From NCBI RefSeq assembly GCF_011516635.5, contig NZ_CP096255.1, forward strand, positions 4,276,501 through 4,340,500: a stretch of 64,000 nt of DNA. The letters run 5' to 3'. Position numbers and translations under genes: made by a program. The notes below the pieces were generated by a model. The model was not told the DNA's origin, searched no databases, and saw only the letters and a list, made by a program, of their open reading frames with translations. Positions 48,638 to 57,706 of this stretch are shown piece by piece. Source of the stretch: Bradyrhizobium barranii subsp. apii (lineage in GTDB: Bacteria > Pseudomonadota > Alphaproteobacteria > Rhizobiales > Xanthobacteraceae). Each line of letters begins with the position of its first letter. The first letter of the stretch is position 1.

Positions 48638-50197
48638 TCATGCAAAAGTCTTGATGGTCTGGATCACGCCGTCGAGCTCCTTGCCAGCGCTGTCCTTCAG
48701 CGCGGCCTCGCGCAGGCGGCGCGCCCAATCGGCGGCATCCTCGCGTCGTTCGACCAGCTTGATCGCCGCCAGCGTCCTGTCGAATTTCGACAGCCCGCGG
48801 CTGTGGGTATCGGAATAGCCTTTCACGAGGCGTCGGCATTGCAGGATCTCGACACCGAGCTGGTAGTTGGTGGCGACCGCGTCGGTTGCGGCCTTGAGCC
48901 ATCCGTCCCGATGCGCGGTCTCGACGGCGTGACGCAGCGAGCGGCGTCGCAGGCCGCGTAGTCCGGCCACGACGTAGAGGGTCAGGAACCAGGGCAGCGA
49001 GTAGGTCCGCACCCGGCGTCCCCGGTTGACGCGGCGATCGAGCCAGCCGAGGAGGCGCGGCCGCGCGCCGAGCCAGCGGCTGAAGCCCGCGGGCAGCACG
49101 CCCATGACCTCCTCCATGCGCGGATGCATGAACTCGGTGGTCTGGAGCACCTGGCCCTCGGACATCTCGAGCTCGCTCTCGATGCGCGCGCGGCGACCGG
49201 CGCGCGTCTTCAGGTCGGCCACGCGGATGACGTCGTCATAGCTCATGGCGTTGGCGAGGTACTTTGCCGCGGTCTCCGTGAAGGCATAGGCGTGCGCACC
49301 ACCGCCGGCGCTTCGGTCGGCCGCGTGCAACGTCTTGAGAATGTCGAGATACTCGGCGCCATAGGCGACGTCCTGGAAGTCGACGACCTTCCTCAAGCCA
49401 ACGCGCGCCATGGTGAGCGCAGGCTCGGGGAGTTCCTGCTTCAGTCTTGCGATCAGCCCGGCAAGATCTGGATCGGGCGTTGCGGGAGAGGGGACGTGAT
49501 CGGCCTGCTTTGATGGCGCTGCGACCTCGGGTGAGCCGGTCTTGACCCGGTCGAACGCGGCTTCAAACGTCTCCACGCTAGCCTTGGCGCCTTTCCCACC
49601 TGCGCGGATCACGTCGAGATAGCTGTCGCGGCTGAACGGCAGCACAGCGGCCGCCGCGAGCGCACCGAACATCGCGGCCGAGATGACGCTTCCATGCGCG
49701 ATCGCCAGCGCGTTCAGATCGAAGATGATCTCGGACTTGGCGGCAACCCCGATGGCGCCGGTGACAGCGCCGCCGTCGGCGATGCCGTTGCCCGGTGCGA
49801 TCTTCTCGCCGATCGCAAACGACCGGTGGTTGGATGCGATCAACGTGGTGCGATCCGGCGTCACGAGGCCGCGCAGGATCGACCGGCCGGCCTCCATGAA
49901 CTCCGCCGCCATCACCACGTCGACGTCGCCGGGCGTCGGCATCAACGACAGGATCGGCTTGCGGCCGTCGAGCGGCGGCATCGCCTCGATATAGTAGATC
50001 GTGGCGCCGGTGCGCTGGGCGACGCCGGGCACCGAGGTCGACTGCGCGACCCAGCCATGGTTCTCGGCCAACTGAACGATCCAGTCGGTCAGCACGCCGC
50101 CACCCTGGCCACCCATCGCGACGATCGCGATGGAGATCGGCCGCTCGGTTGCCTCGCCGGCGGCGGGGAGGGCCAGCCGGACCGTCTCGTCTCTCAT
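48638..50197 (-). CDS. iorB: Indolepyruvate oxidoreductase beta subunit, long form
   Basis: A 519-residue protein. The first 200 residues are the gamma-type domain of 2-oxoacid:ferredoxin oxidoreductases (IAIVAMGGQGGGVLTDWIVQLAENHGWVAQSTSVPGVAQRTGATIYYIE). The C-terminal half (MEEVMGVLPAGFSRWLG, and GYSDTHSRGLSKFDRTLAAIKLV) is the DUF6537-like extension present in the long proteobacterial form. It overlaps the alpha subunit gene by ATGA. With IorA it should convert an aryl 2-oxo acid to the aryl-acyl-CoA with release of CO2 and reduction of ferredoxin. Confidence 0.92.
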   Translation of the reverse strand: MRDETVRLALPAAGEATERPISIAIVAMGGQGGGVLTDWIVQLAENHGWVAQSTSVPGVAQRTGATIYYIEAMPPLDGRKPILSLMPTPGDVDVVMAAEFMEAGRSILRGLVTPDRTTLIASNHRSFAIGEKIAPGNGIADGGAVTGAIGVAAKSEIIFDLNALAIAHGSVISAAMFGALAAAAVLPFSRDSYLDVIRAGGKGAKASVETFEAAFDRVKTGSPEVAAPSKQADHVPSPATPDPDLAGLIARLKQELPEPALTMARVGLRKVVDFQDVAYGAEYLDILKTLHAADRSAGGGAHAYAFTETAAKYLANAMSYDDVIRVADLKTRAGRRARIESELEMSEGQVLQTTEFMHPRMEEVMGVLPAGFSRWLGARPRLLGWLDRRVNRGRRVRTYSLPWFLTLYVVAGLRGLRRRSLRHAVETAHRDGWLKAATDAVATNYQLGVEILQCRRLVKGYSDTHSRGLSKFDRTLAAIKLVERREDAADWARRLREAALKDSAGKELDGVIQTIKTFA

Positions 50198-52353
50198 GCC
50201 AACGCCTCGAGTGCCGGACGCCGGCGATCACGCCGCCGTTGCAACCAGCCGATCACGGCCATCGCGACCCTGGATTTGAACCTGTCCCAGCCGGTCGGAT
50301 TGTGAATGACGTCCGCGCGATAGAACGAGGGGCAGAGCACGGCGGCCTCGGATACCTCGCCGCAATTGCCGCAGCCGACGCAGGAATTGTCGATCGCCGC
50401 AACGGGATCGTCGCGCAGGGGATCGTCCAGCTGCTTCACCGAAAGCGACGGGCAGCCCGAGAGCCGGATGCAGGCATGGTCGCCGGTGCACACGTCCTCG
50501 TCGACACCGAAGCGTTCCTTGACGATGCGCACTCCGTCCTTGATGGCCTTGTTGATCTGCGGCTTCACGCGGCGCTGCTTGTTGAGCATGCATTCGGAGG
50601 ACGCGACGATGACCTTGGGGCCTTCCTGCTTGGTCGTCAGCGCCTCCTTCAGCGTGTCACGCATCTTGCCGACATCATAGGTGCGGTCGAGCTGACGCAC
50701 CCACTGGCCGCCGATGCCCTTCACGGCCTTGACGATCGAATTGTTGGTGTCGCGCCGCTTGTTGATCGCGCGCGAGGACAGGATGTCCTGACCGCCGGTC
50801 GCCGAGGTGTAGAAATTGTCGACGATGACAAACACGCCGTCGTGCTTGTTGAACACGGCATTGCCGATGCCGCTGGTCAGTCCGTTGTGCCAGAAGCCGC
50901 CGTCGCCCATCACCGCGATCGAGCGTTTGTCGGCCTTGACGTTGAAGGCCGAGGTCGAGGCCGGGCCAAGGCCGAAGCCCATGGTGGTCGCGCCGATATT
51001 GAAGGGCGGCAGGATCGAGAACAGATGGCAGCCGATGTCGGCCGAGACATGATGCTGGCCGAGCTCTTCCTCGACGAGCTTCATGGCGGCGAAGATCGGC
51101 CGCTCCGGGCAGCCGGTGCAGAGCCCGGGAGGGCGCGCCGGCACGACCTGCTTGAGCTTCTCGACCGCGGGGTGATTGAGCACGGGAACGGCGTCCGGCG
51201 CCGGCGGCCGGTTGCCGAGCAGCCGCGGCTCGGTCTTCTTCAGGAATTCCCTGACGCCGCCGAGCAGAACCTGCGCGGTGTAGTCGCCGCCCATCGGCAA
51301 CACGTCCTTGCCGTGGATGCGCGCCTGGATGTCCCTGCGGCGCAGCACGGTGTTGATCGCCTGCTCCAGATATTCCGGCTGGCCTTCCTCGACGATCAGG
51401 ACGGCGTCCTTGTCGACGCAGAACTCCGCGACCTCGGTGTCGATCACGGGGTAGGTAACGTTCATGACGTAGAGCGGAACCTGTGTGTTGCCGTAGGCAT
51501 CCGACAGCCCGAGATATTGCAGCGCGCGGATCACGTTGTTGTACATGCCGCCCTGCATGATGATGCCGACCTTGCCCTGCTTCGGCCCCATCCATTCGTT
51601 CAGCTTGTTGTCCCGGATGAAGCTGATCGCCGCGGGCAGCCGCGTCTTGATCTTCTCCTGCTCGTGCTCATAGGCCGCCGGCGGCAGCACGATGCGGTTG
51701 ACGTCGCGCCTGGGGTTGTTGAGAGCGTCCTTGATGGTGTGTGCCGGCTTGACGTTGTCCTTGCAGGCGAAGCTGCCGTGCATGTGACAGGCGCGGACGC
51801 GGACCTCGAGCATCACGGGCGTGTTCGAGACTTCGGAGAGCTCAAAACCCTTCTCGATCAGATTGACGATGCATTCATGATCGGGGCGGGGATCGAGCAG
51901 CCACATCTGCGATTTCATCGCAAAGGCATGGGTCCGCTCCTGCATGATGGAGGAGCCTTCGCCATAGTCCTCGCCGACGATGATCATGGTGCCGCCGGTG
52001 ACGCCGCCCGAGGCGAGGTTGGCGAGCGCGTCGGAGGCGACGTTGGTGCCGACCGTCGACTTCCACGCCACCGCGCCGCGCAGGGGGTACATCACCGAGG
52101 CCGACAGCATTGCGGCTGCGGCCGCTTCGTTGGCGGAGCTCTGGAACACGACGCCGAGATCGTCGAGCACGTCCTTGGCGTCGGCGAGCACGTCCATCAG
52201 GTGCGAGATCGGCGAGCCCTGGTAGCCGCCGACATAGGCGACGCCGGATTGCAGCAGCGCCTTGGTGATGGCGAGGATGCCTTCGCCGCGGAACGTATCG
52301 CCATCGCCGAGCCGGAGATCCTCGACTTCGCGAGCAAAAGACCGTTCAGCCAT
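50194..52353 (-). CDS. iorA: Indolepyruvate oxidoreductase alpha subunit
   Basis: A 719-residue protein with the N-terminal pyruvate:ferredoxin oxidoreductase domain (GEGILAITKALLQSGVAYVGGYQGSPISHLMDVLADA), the thiamine-diphosphate-binding domain (SIAVMGDGGFWHNGLTSGIGNAVFNKHDGVFVIVDN, with GDG and the following N) and a C-terminal ferredoxin-like cluster motif CVGCGNCGEVSEAAVLCPSF. CTGCPERP is a second cysteine motif. All expected parts are present. It is transcribed divergently from the bicupin dioxygenase gene, with a dyad-rich region between them. Confidence 0.95.
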   Translation of the reverse strand: MAERSFAREVEDLRLGDGDTFRGEGILAITKALLQSGVAYVGGYQGSPISHLMDVLADAKDVLDDLGVVFQSSANEAAAAAMLSASVMYPLRGAVAWKSTVGTNVASDALANLASGGVTGGTMIIVGEDYGEGSSIMQERTHAFAMKSQMWLLDPRPDHECIVNLIEKGFELSEVSNTPVMLEVRVRACHMHGSFACKDNVKPAHTIKDALNNPRRDVNRIVLPPAAYEHEQEKIKTRLPAAISFIRDNKLNEWMGPKQGKVGIIMQGGMYNNVIRALQYLGLSDAYGNTQVPLYVMNVTYPVIDTEVAEFCVDKDAVLIVEEGQPEYLEQAINTVLRRRDIQARIHGKDVLPMGGDYTAQVLLGGVREFLKKTEPRLLGNRPPAPDAVPVLNHPAVEKLKQVVPARPPGLCTGCPERPIFAAMKLVEEELGQHHVSADIGCHLFSILPPFNIGATTMGFGLGPASTSAFNVKADKRSIAVMGDGGFWHNGLTSGIGNAVFNKHDGVFVIVDNFYTSATGGQDILSSRAINKRRDTNNSIVKAVKGIGGQWVRQLDRTYDVGKMRDTLKEALTTKQEGPKVIVASSECMLNKQRRVKPQINKAIKDGVRIVKERFGVDEDVCTGDHACIRLSGCPSLSVKQLDDPLRDDPVAAIDNSCVGCGNCGEVSEAAVLCPSFYRADVIHNPTGWDRFKSRVAMAVIGWLQRRRDRRRPALEALA

Positions 52354-52739
52354 TGCACCCTCCAGAAATATGCGATAGCATACGTTTACATGTGAAGTAA
52401 GTCAACGCCGCGCCATGCTATCACGCTTGCGGACCTCTGCTCCGACAAGGCGGTCATGAGCCAGCGACAGGGTAGGGCCAATGCTGAAGCTGCCTCGCTC
52501 TAGAGCCGCCGCCGTCCAGGCTTCACCTGTCTATCTCAACCCGGGCGCGACAGCCGACACGGCGGCTTCACTGGTCCGTGAAGCCGCAGCCAATGCACGA
52601 CATCATCAGGCGCTACAACCGGTTCGACATCTTCGATCTGCGGGTCAATCGCCGTCGGCCGGCGCCGCTTGGCAAATCGGAACGAGAGTTCGGGACGCGT
52701 CGCGTCAACGGTGCCAAAGGGCAGGACTTGGAGGATAGG
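52354..52739. other. Divergent promoter region, iorA to gentisate dioxygenase
   Basis: There is no gene. The iorA-proximal 70 bases carry three overlapping inverted repeats, described separately; the rest shows nothing of note. The longer frame extension of the dioxygenase through it looks non-coding. Confidence 0.45.
52369..52422. promoter_or_regulatory. Nested dyads, candidate MarR operator
   Basis: TATGC-GATA-GCATA is a perfect dyad (52369-52382), TTAC and GTAA flank a 7-base centre (52386-52400), and GATAGCAT at 52374 reappears inverted as ATGCTATC at 52415. This lies 15-70 bases before the iorA start. The dimensions suit MarR dimers; binding is inference. Confidence 0.5.
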
Positions 52740-53846
52740 ATGCGCGAAAACATCGTCGGTCGGGCCAATGTCGAGGACACCCCCGAGCTCAAGGCCTATT
52801 ACAAGGACCTCGAAAAGTACGAAGCCGGCGCGCTGTGGACGGTCGCCAACAAGATCGAGCCGTGGGCGCCGCAATCGGCCTCCGTTCCCGTGCTCTGGCG
52901 CTACAACGATCTGCGCGAGCACGTGCTGCGCTCGGTCGAGCTGGTCTCGCCGGAGAAGGCGGGGCGGCGGGTCATCTATCTCAACAATCCCGGCCGCCGC
53001 GACGTGTCGGCCGCGGTCGGCTGGCTCTATTCGGGATTGCAGGTGATGCATCCCGGCGAGGTCGCAACAGCGCACGCGCACTCGGCTTCAGCCCTGCGCT
53101 TCATCATGGAGGGGGCGGGCGCCTACACCATCGTCGACGGGCACAAGATGACGCTGGGGGCGCGGGATTTCGTGCTCACGCCGAACGGAACCTGGCACGA
53201 GCATGGCGTCGAAGCTAACGGTTCGATGTGCATCTGGCAGGACGGCCTGGACATCCCGTTGGTCAACGCGCTGGAGGCGAACTTTTTCGCGGTCCATCCC
53301 AAGGTGCAGCAGGAGGACTCCGGCTATCCCGTTGACGACATGACCAAGACCTGGGGCAATCCCGGGCTTCGGCCGGCGGCTTCGAAATGGTCGAAGGGCT
53401 ATTCTCCCATGTTCAAATACGAGTGGGAGCCGACCTACGAGTCCTTGCGCAAATACGCCGCCGCGACCGACGGTTCGCCCTATGACGGCATTCTCATGAA
53501 CTACGTCAATCCGGTCACCGGCGGGCACGTGATGCAGACGATCGGCGCGAGCATGCAGCTGCTGCGGCCGGGCGAGAAGACGAAGTCGCATCGGCACACC
53601 GGCAGCTTCATTTACCAGGTCGCCAAGGGGCGCGGCTATTCGATCATCGCCGGCCAGCGTTTCGAGTGGCAGGAGCGCGACATCTTCTGCGTTCCCTCCT
53701 GGGCCTGGCACGAGCACGGCAATGCCTCGGGCAGCGAGGACGCCTGCCTGTTCTGCTTCAACGATCTGCCCGTCATCGAGAGTCTCGGCTTCTACCGGGA
53801 AGAGGCCTATGGCGACAATGCCGGCCATCAGCCAGTCGCGGCCTGA
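52740..53846 (+). CDS. Gentisate 1,2-dioxygenase-like bicupin
   Basis: A 368-residue bicupin. The first cupin carries the iron ligands in ATAHAHSASALRFIMEG (His-x-His) and a later histidine in WHEHG; the second has KSHRHTGSFIYQVAKGRG and WHEHGNASG. This layout and length match gentisate dioxygenases and their 5-substituted salicylate relatives, which open the ring with O2 and Fe(II). GGAGGATAGG right before ATG at 52740 sets the start; the 54-codon extension upstream looks non-coding. It is first in a four-gene plus-strand operon with the hydrolase, thioesterase and EthD-like protein. Confidence 0.88.
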   Translation: MRENIVGRANVEDTPELKAYYKDLEKYEAGALWTVANKIEPWAPQSASVPVLWRYNDLREHVLRSVELVSPEKAGRRVIYLNNPGRRDVSAAVGWLYSGLQVMHPGEVATAHAHSASALRFIMEGAGAYTIVDGHKMTLGARDFVLTPNGTWHEHGVEANGSMCIWQDGLDIPLVNALEANFFAVHPKVQQEDSGYPVDDMTKTWGNPGLRPAASKWSKGYSPMFKYEWEPTYESLRKYAAATDGSPYDGILMNYVNPVTGGHVMQTIGASMQLLRPGEKTKSHRHTGSFIYQVAKGRGYSIIAGQRFEWQERDIFCVPSWAWHEHGNASGSEDACLFCFNDLPVIESLGFYREEAYGDNAGHQPVAA

Positions 53847-53889
53847 CGTCCCCGCACAGAATTCAACCGAAAGAGCCGGATAAAGCTTC

Positions 53890-54798
53890 ATGCGCCTTGT
53901 TACCTACACCTTGGGCTCCAGTGGTGCCCGCCTCGGGGTCCTCGTTGACGGATTGGTCGTGGACGTCGAGCACCTCGGTGCGTCGCATGGCTTTGCATGG
54001 CCGAGCGACATGTTGTCGTTCATCGACAACAGCGTGACACTGCTGCCGGCGCCGAAGGAGCGTCTGGACGATGCCGATGGACGCTTGCCGGCCGGCTCCG
54101 CCGTTCCGCTCGAGGACGTGAAGCTGCAGGCCCCGATCCCGCGGCCCCGCAAGAACATTTTTGGCATCGGGCTGAACTACCGTGCGCATGTGGCGGAGTC
54201 CGCCAAGAGCCTGGACACGGACAAGGATCTGCCGAAGCAGCCGGTCGTCTTCTCCAAGCCGCCGACGTCGGTGATCGGCCCCGGCGGCGCGATCCAGCAC
54301 AATGCGAAGATGACGCAGCAGCTCGACTGGGAAGTCGAGCTCGCCGTCATCATCGGCAAGACCGCAACCCGGATCGCGACCGACAAGGCGATGGACCACG
54401 TCTTCGGCTATTCGGTGATGATCGACATTTCCGCGCGCGACAATCGCCGCGCCGGCCAGTGGATCTTCTCCAAGGGCATGGACACCTACGCGCCGTTCGG
54501 CCCCTGCATCGTGACCGCGGACGAAATTCCCGACCCGCATGACCTCCGGCTGTGGCTGACGAAGAACGGGGTCATGAAGCAGGACTCCAATACCAAATAC
54601 ATGATCTTCGATATTCCGGTCCTGATATCGGACATTTCATCGGGCATGACGCTGGAGCCGGGCGACATCATCGCAACGGGAACGCCGGAGGGCGTCGGCG
54701 CCGGCAGGACTCCCCAGGAATGGTTGTGGCCGGGCGACGTGGTGGAAGCGGGGGTCGACGGCGTCGGTGTCATCAGGCATCCGGTCGTTGCGATCTGA
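53890..54798 (+). CDS. Fumarylacetoacetate hydrolase-family protein
   Basis: A 302-residue FAH-family enzyme. IFGIGLNYRAHVAES, KPPTSVIGPGGAI, LDWEVELAVIIGK (Glu-x-Glu metal ligands), VMIDISARD and IIATGTPEGVGAGR are the classical blocks. It should hydrolyse the ring-opened product (maleylpyruvate- or fumarylpyruvate-like) made by the bicupin dioxygenase next to it. There is a 43-base gap after that gene, and its TGA overlaps the next ATG (TGATG). No maleylpyruvate isomerase lies in the cluster, so direct hydrolysis is the likely route. Confidence 0.92.
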   Translation: MRLVTYTLGSSGARLGVLVDGLVVDVEHLGASHGFAWPSDMLSFIDNSVTLLPAPKERLDDADGRLPAGSAVPLEDVKLQAPIPRPRKNIFGIGLNYRAHVAESAKSLDTDKDLPKQPVVFSKPPTSVIGPGGAIQHNAKMTQQLDWEVELAVIIGKTATRIATDKAMDHVFGYSVMIDISARDNRRAGQWIFSKGMDTYAPFGPCIVTADEIPDPHDLRLWLTKNGVMKQDSNTKYMIFDIPVLISDISSGMTLEPGDIIATGTPEGVGAGRTPQEWLWPGDVVEAGVDGVGVIRHPVVAI

Positions 54799-55235
54799 TG
54801 ACGTCGTTCTCGTTCGATCGCGAGCTGAGGTTCGGAGACTGCGATCCCTCGGGGATCGCGTACTTCCCGTCCTACCTGAACATCCTCAACGGCGTCGTCG
54901 AAGACTTCTGGGCGAGAATTGGATTTCCATGGCCGGAGCTGATCACGGTCCGGAAAATCGGGACGCCCACGGTGCATCTGTCCTGCGACTTTTCCCGGCC
55001 GTCGATGTTCGGCGATCTCTTGACGTTCGGATTGCGCATTAGCCGGGTCGGCGGATCGTCGCTCCATCTGGAGCATGTCGTCTCCGGCGCGAACGGCATG
55101 CGCTGGCGCGCCCGCCAGATCCTGGCCGCGACGTCGCTGGTGGATCACCATGCGATCCCGTGGCCGGATGACATTCGCGCCGCGCTGATGGCGCATGTGA
55201 GCGCGGGCGAGGGCGCTGAGGCAACGCCCGCATGA
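54798..55235 (+). CDS. Hot-dog-fold acyl-CoA thioesterase
   Basis: A 145-residue 4-hydroxybenzoyl-CoA thioesterase-type protein. FGDCDPSGIAYFPSYLNILNGVVEDFW contains the catalytic aspartate motif (DPxGIxYF), and the rest follows the hot-dog fold length. In a route that works on CoA esters it would release the free aromatic acid before ring opening. It is coupled to both neighbours by overlapping stop and start codons. Confidence 0.9.
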   Translation: MTSFSFDRELRFGDCDPSGIAYFPSYLNILNGVVEDFWARIGFPWPELITVRKIGTPTVHLSCDFSRPSMFGDLLTFGLRISRVGGSSLHLEHVVSGANGMRWRARQILAATSLVDHHAIPWPDDIRAALMAHVSAGEGAEATPA

Positions 55236-55939
55236 TCTCGCTGTTCATGACCTTCTCCGATCCGGCAGGCGAACGGCGAATTCATCCTGACGAGGTTGAC
55301 GCCGTGGCGGAGCTGGTCGGATCGATCCCTGACACGACCGAGGGCTTGCTGTTCACGCCGCTCGAACAGTCGGTCGATCATCCCTACAAGGCCGATGGCT
55401 CCGGCCCGGTGTTTGCGCTTCAACTGCGGTTTCCGGACCTGCTCGCCTGCGAGGCGGCAATGGACCGCGGCGGTGTCCTTGCCGGTCTCGCGACGGGGGC
55501 CGGACTGGCGAGCCTCACCGGCTTGGACGTCACGCACCAGGTGATGCTGACGCGCGCGTTTCCCGTCGAGGTCGCCGAACATCCGGCAGGCACGACCGCT
55601 CCGTGCAGCTACCTTGTGCACTATCCCGGCCCGGCCGAGGACATGAACGCCTGGAACCTGCACTATCTCGAGCATCATCCATCGATCATGCGAACCTTCC
55701 CTGATGTTCGCCAGATCGAGATCTACACCCGGATCGATTGGGTCGACCGGCTGCTGTCGCAGCGCGTCGAGCACATGCAGCGCAACAAGCTGGTGTTCGA
55801 CAGCCCGCAAGCCCTCGCGCACGCGCTCGGCTCCGACGTGATCCAGCGCATGCGCGCAGACTTCGTCCAGTTCCCGCCATTCGCAGGCGGCAACAAGCAT
55901 TTTCCGATGCTGACGCGGGTGGTGCGGCCGAAGCGCTAG
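55232..55939 (+). CDS. EthD-like dimeric alpha/beta-barrel protein
   Basis: A 235-residue protein, ATGA-coupled to the thioesterase. It looks like two ferredoxin-like halves: MISLFMTFSDPA starts one, and CSYLVHYPGPAEDMNAWNLHYLEHHPSIMRTF the other, which has the His-rich pattern of EthD-type proteins. I do not see catalytic residues with certainty; members of this fold act as monooxygenases, isomerases or decarboxylases in aromatic pathways. It is probably a pathway enzyme of unknown reaction. Confidence 0.7.
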   Translation: MISLFMTFSDPAGERRIHPDEVDAVAELVGSIPDTTEGLLFTPLEQSVDHPYKADGSGPVFALQLRFPDLLACEAAMDRGGVLAGLATGAGLASLTGLDVTHQVMLTRAFPVEVAEHPAGTTAPCSYLVHYPGPAEDMNAWNLHYLEHHPSIMRTFPDVRQIEIYTRIDWVDRLLSQRVEHMQRNKLVFDSPQALAHALGSDVIQRMRADFVQFPPFAGGNKHFPMLTRVVRPKR

Positions 55940-56172
55940 AGCCGAGAGCGTGAAAACGATGGCGTGAGCCGTGAATTGAGATGGATCGCCAGATGTCCGC
56001 TTTGGCCGTCAGATCGCGCCGGACTCGCTATGCCGGTAACCTTTGTAAACACTCCAAGGTTGCGACGAAACGACATAGCAATCTTAGCGCATGCTCGTGT
56101 GAATTCTGCTATCATCGCAACGTGGGGCGACTCTGATGCGGGGATTGTCATGCCTCCAGGGAGGGACCGACC

Positions 56173-56400
56173 ATGACTACGATAGCGAAACCATTTGCTC
56201 TCGTCGCCCTGGTTGCGACCATGAGTGTCGGAGCACTTGCGCTCAGTATCGCCTCTGCCTCAGCGCAATCGCCTGCAGCATACAAGAACTACTGCATCAC
56301 CAGGATCAAGTGTAACAACGGCTTTCTATGGAAGTGCAACCGTTGTGACGGCCGCTATTCATGGCGGCAGGGGTGCCGTCCCACCTTTAAGGCGTGCTGA
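56173..56400 (+). CDS. Small cysteine-rich exported protein
   Basis: A 75-residue protein with a signal peptide ending SASAQ and a short mature part with six cysteines (YCITRIKCNNGFLWKCNRCDGRYSWRQGC up to the last Cys), suggesting three disulphides or a metal knuckle. GGGAGGGA upstream supports the start. No family recognised; its size and cysteine pattern resemble secreted peptides. Confidence 0.72.
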   Translation: MTTIAKPFALVALVATMSVGALALSIASASAQSPAAYKNYCITRIKCNNGFLWKCNRCDGRYSWRQGCRPTFKAC

Positions 56401-56825
56401 CACTGACGTAGTTCGTAGGATGGGTAGAGCGAAGCGAAACCCATCAAACCTGATCCTCGCAACGGCATCGAGCTAAAGAATGACACGGGCGCTGCATCGG
56501 CGTGCCGGGGGCGATGGGTTTCGCAAGAGCTCTACCCATCCTACATCTTGGCGCAAGCGACGCCGGTTTCGGCACGGCCTCTATTCGACACGATGGGGCG
56601 CGATTCCGAGTCTTGCCATCGCCTCCCGCTCAGCGCCACGCGAGCCCTTAGGATTGCAGCCGTCACCAACAGAGGCATAGCGACCGTGGTCACCGAGCGG
56701 GTTTGCCGGCATCGACGGTTGACGTCCGCTTTGGGGCAGATGCTGACAACAGCCGCGGCCCGCCTTGTCGGCGATGAGCCCATTTGCAGATTTTCGGCGT
56801 CGTGGGCGAAGGCGATCCCTGCGAA
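56401..56825. other. Intergenic region with an inverted-repeat element
   Basis: The first third holds the element at 56415. Beyond it, a stretch near 56715 (GTCCGCTTTGGGGCAG) looks like a decayed common interspersed repeat. No gene is supported. Confidence 0.45.
56415..56544. repeat. Inverted-repeat (MITE-like) element
   Basis: The first 31 bases (starting GTAGGATGGGTAGAGC) reappear inverted at 56513-56544 with a 1-bp length difference and a few mismatches, around about 67 bases of unrelated sequence. It has no coding capacity. This is either a small MITE or a pair of a common alphaproteobacterial palindromic unit. Confidence 0.7.
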
Positions 56826-57218
56826 CTATGGGGACGGCAAATCGAGGCCGTTGGGTAGCCTGATCCAAAGAACGGTTTGCTCGTCTGGGGAATGACGAGA
56901 CAGATGGCCCTTTCCGTGTGTGTCCTCCACCAACACGAACTCGCCCGCAGAGACGTGCCGCACCTCGCCGTCGCTCGTCTCGTATTCGACCGCGCCGGTC
57001 AGTCTCACAGTCAATACCCGCGCGGGAACGGCGTGCCAATCGACCTGTCGCATACCGGCAGGAATTTGAGTAACCTCCATGCTTGACGCGGGATAGCGCT
57101 GGGACACCTGAAACGGCTTGGCACCGGGAGCGACGGTCAGCTTTGCCGTCATGGGGATTTCCACCTCACCGAAGTGAGATTCACCGTCCGGGGTTACGTA
57201 TATCCGAAGACACTTCAT
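56826..57218 (-). CDS. Cupin-domain protein
   Basis: A 130-residue protein with a jelly-roll pattern: a motif QVDWHAVPARVLTVRLTGAVEYETSDGE and AGEFVLVEDTHGKGHLSRHSPDEQTVLW. The metal-ligand positions are incomplete (single His near the first motif, HGKGH in the second), so catalysis is uncertain; a sensor or binding role is also possible. It stands alone and is divergent from the dodecin gene. Confidence 0.75.
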   Translation of the reverse strand: MKCLRIYVTPDGESHFGEVEIPMTAKLTVAPGAKPFQVSQRYPASSMEVTQIPAGMRQVDWHAVPARVLTVRLTGAVEYETSDGEVRHVSAGEFVLVEDTHGKGHLSRHSPDEQTVLWIRLPNGLDLPSP

Positions 57219-57490
57219 CGGCTGTCACCTTTTGGCTCGCCAGCAAGAACAAGACCACCCTACCATGACCGCGGCGAGGGTGATCGCGGCTCTGACGGGT
57301 TGGTCCGCTACGGGCGACTTCCCGCTTCGGGCCAAAAGCCGCCATCCCCGCCAAATGCGGTTTGTCCTTATCGGGCCCCCGGGCGGCGTCCGAGACCGTA
57401 TCGCGTCGTATCAGCGCCGACATCCTGATGCTAGATTTCACAACGGCGGGGAGCACCTGCTTCCTGCTTCAGACCGAACAGGAGGACGAT

Positions 57491-57706
57491 ATGCCTGATA
57501 GCGTCTACAAGGTCATTGAACTGATCGGTACCAGCAGTGACTCATGGGAGAAGGCGGCCGCCAATGCGGTCGGGCAAGCTGCAAAAACTCTCCGGGATCT
57601 TCGCATTGCAGAGGTCGTCAAGCTCGATATGCAACTGGATGAGAAGGGAAACGTCGAGTCCTATCGCGCCAAGCTCAACGTCTCGTTCAAGTTCGAGGGG
57701 TCCTGA
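57491..57706 (+). CDS. Dodecin (flavin-binding)
   Basis: A 71-residue protein starting MPDSVYKVIELIGTSSDSWEKAAANAV, the typical dodecin opening: beta strand, then the SxxSWExA helix. VVKLDMQLDEKGNVESYRAKLNVSFKFEG completes the fold. Dodecins form dodecamers that store and protect flavins. AGGAGG six bases before the ATG fixes the start. Confidence 0.93.
   Translation: MPDSVYKVIELIGTSSDSWEKAAANAVGQAAKTLRDLRIAEVVKLDMQLDEKGNVESYRAKLNVSFKFEGS

Noticed and set aside
50149..52395. A 748-codon plus-strand frame over iorA
   Set aside because: It is antisense to a gene with complete functional motifs and has typical shadow composition rich in Arg, Asp and His.
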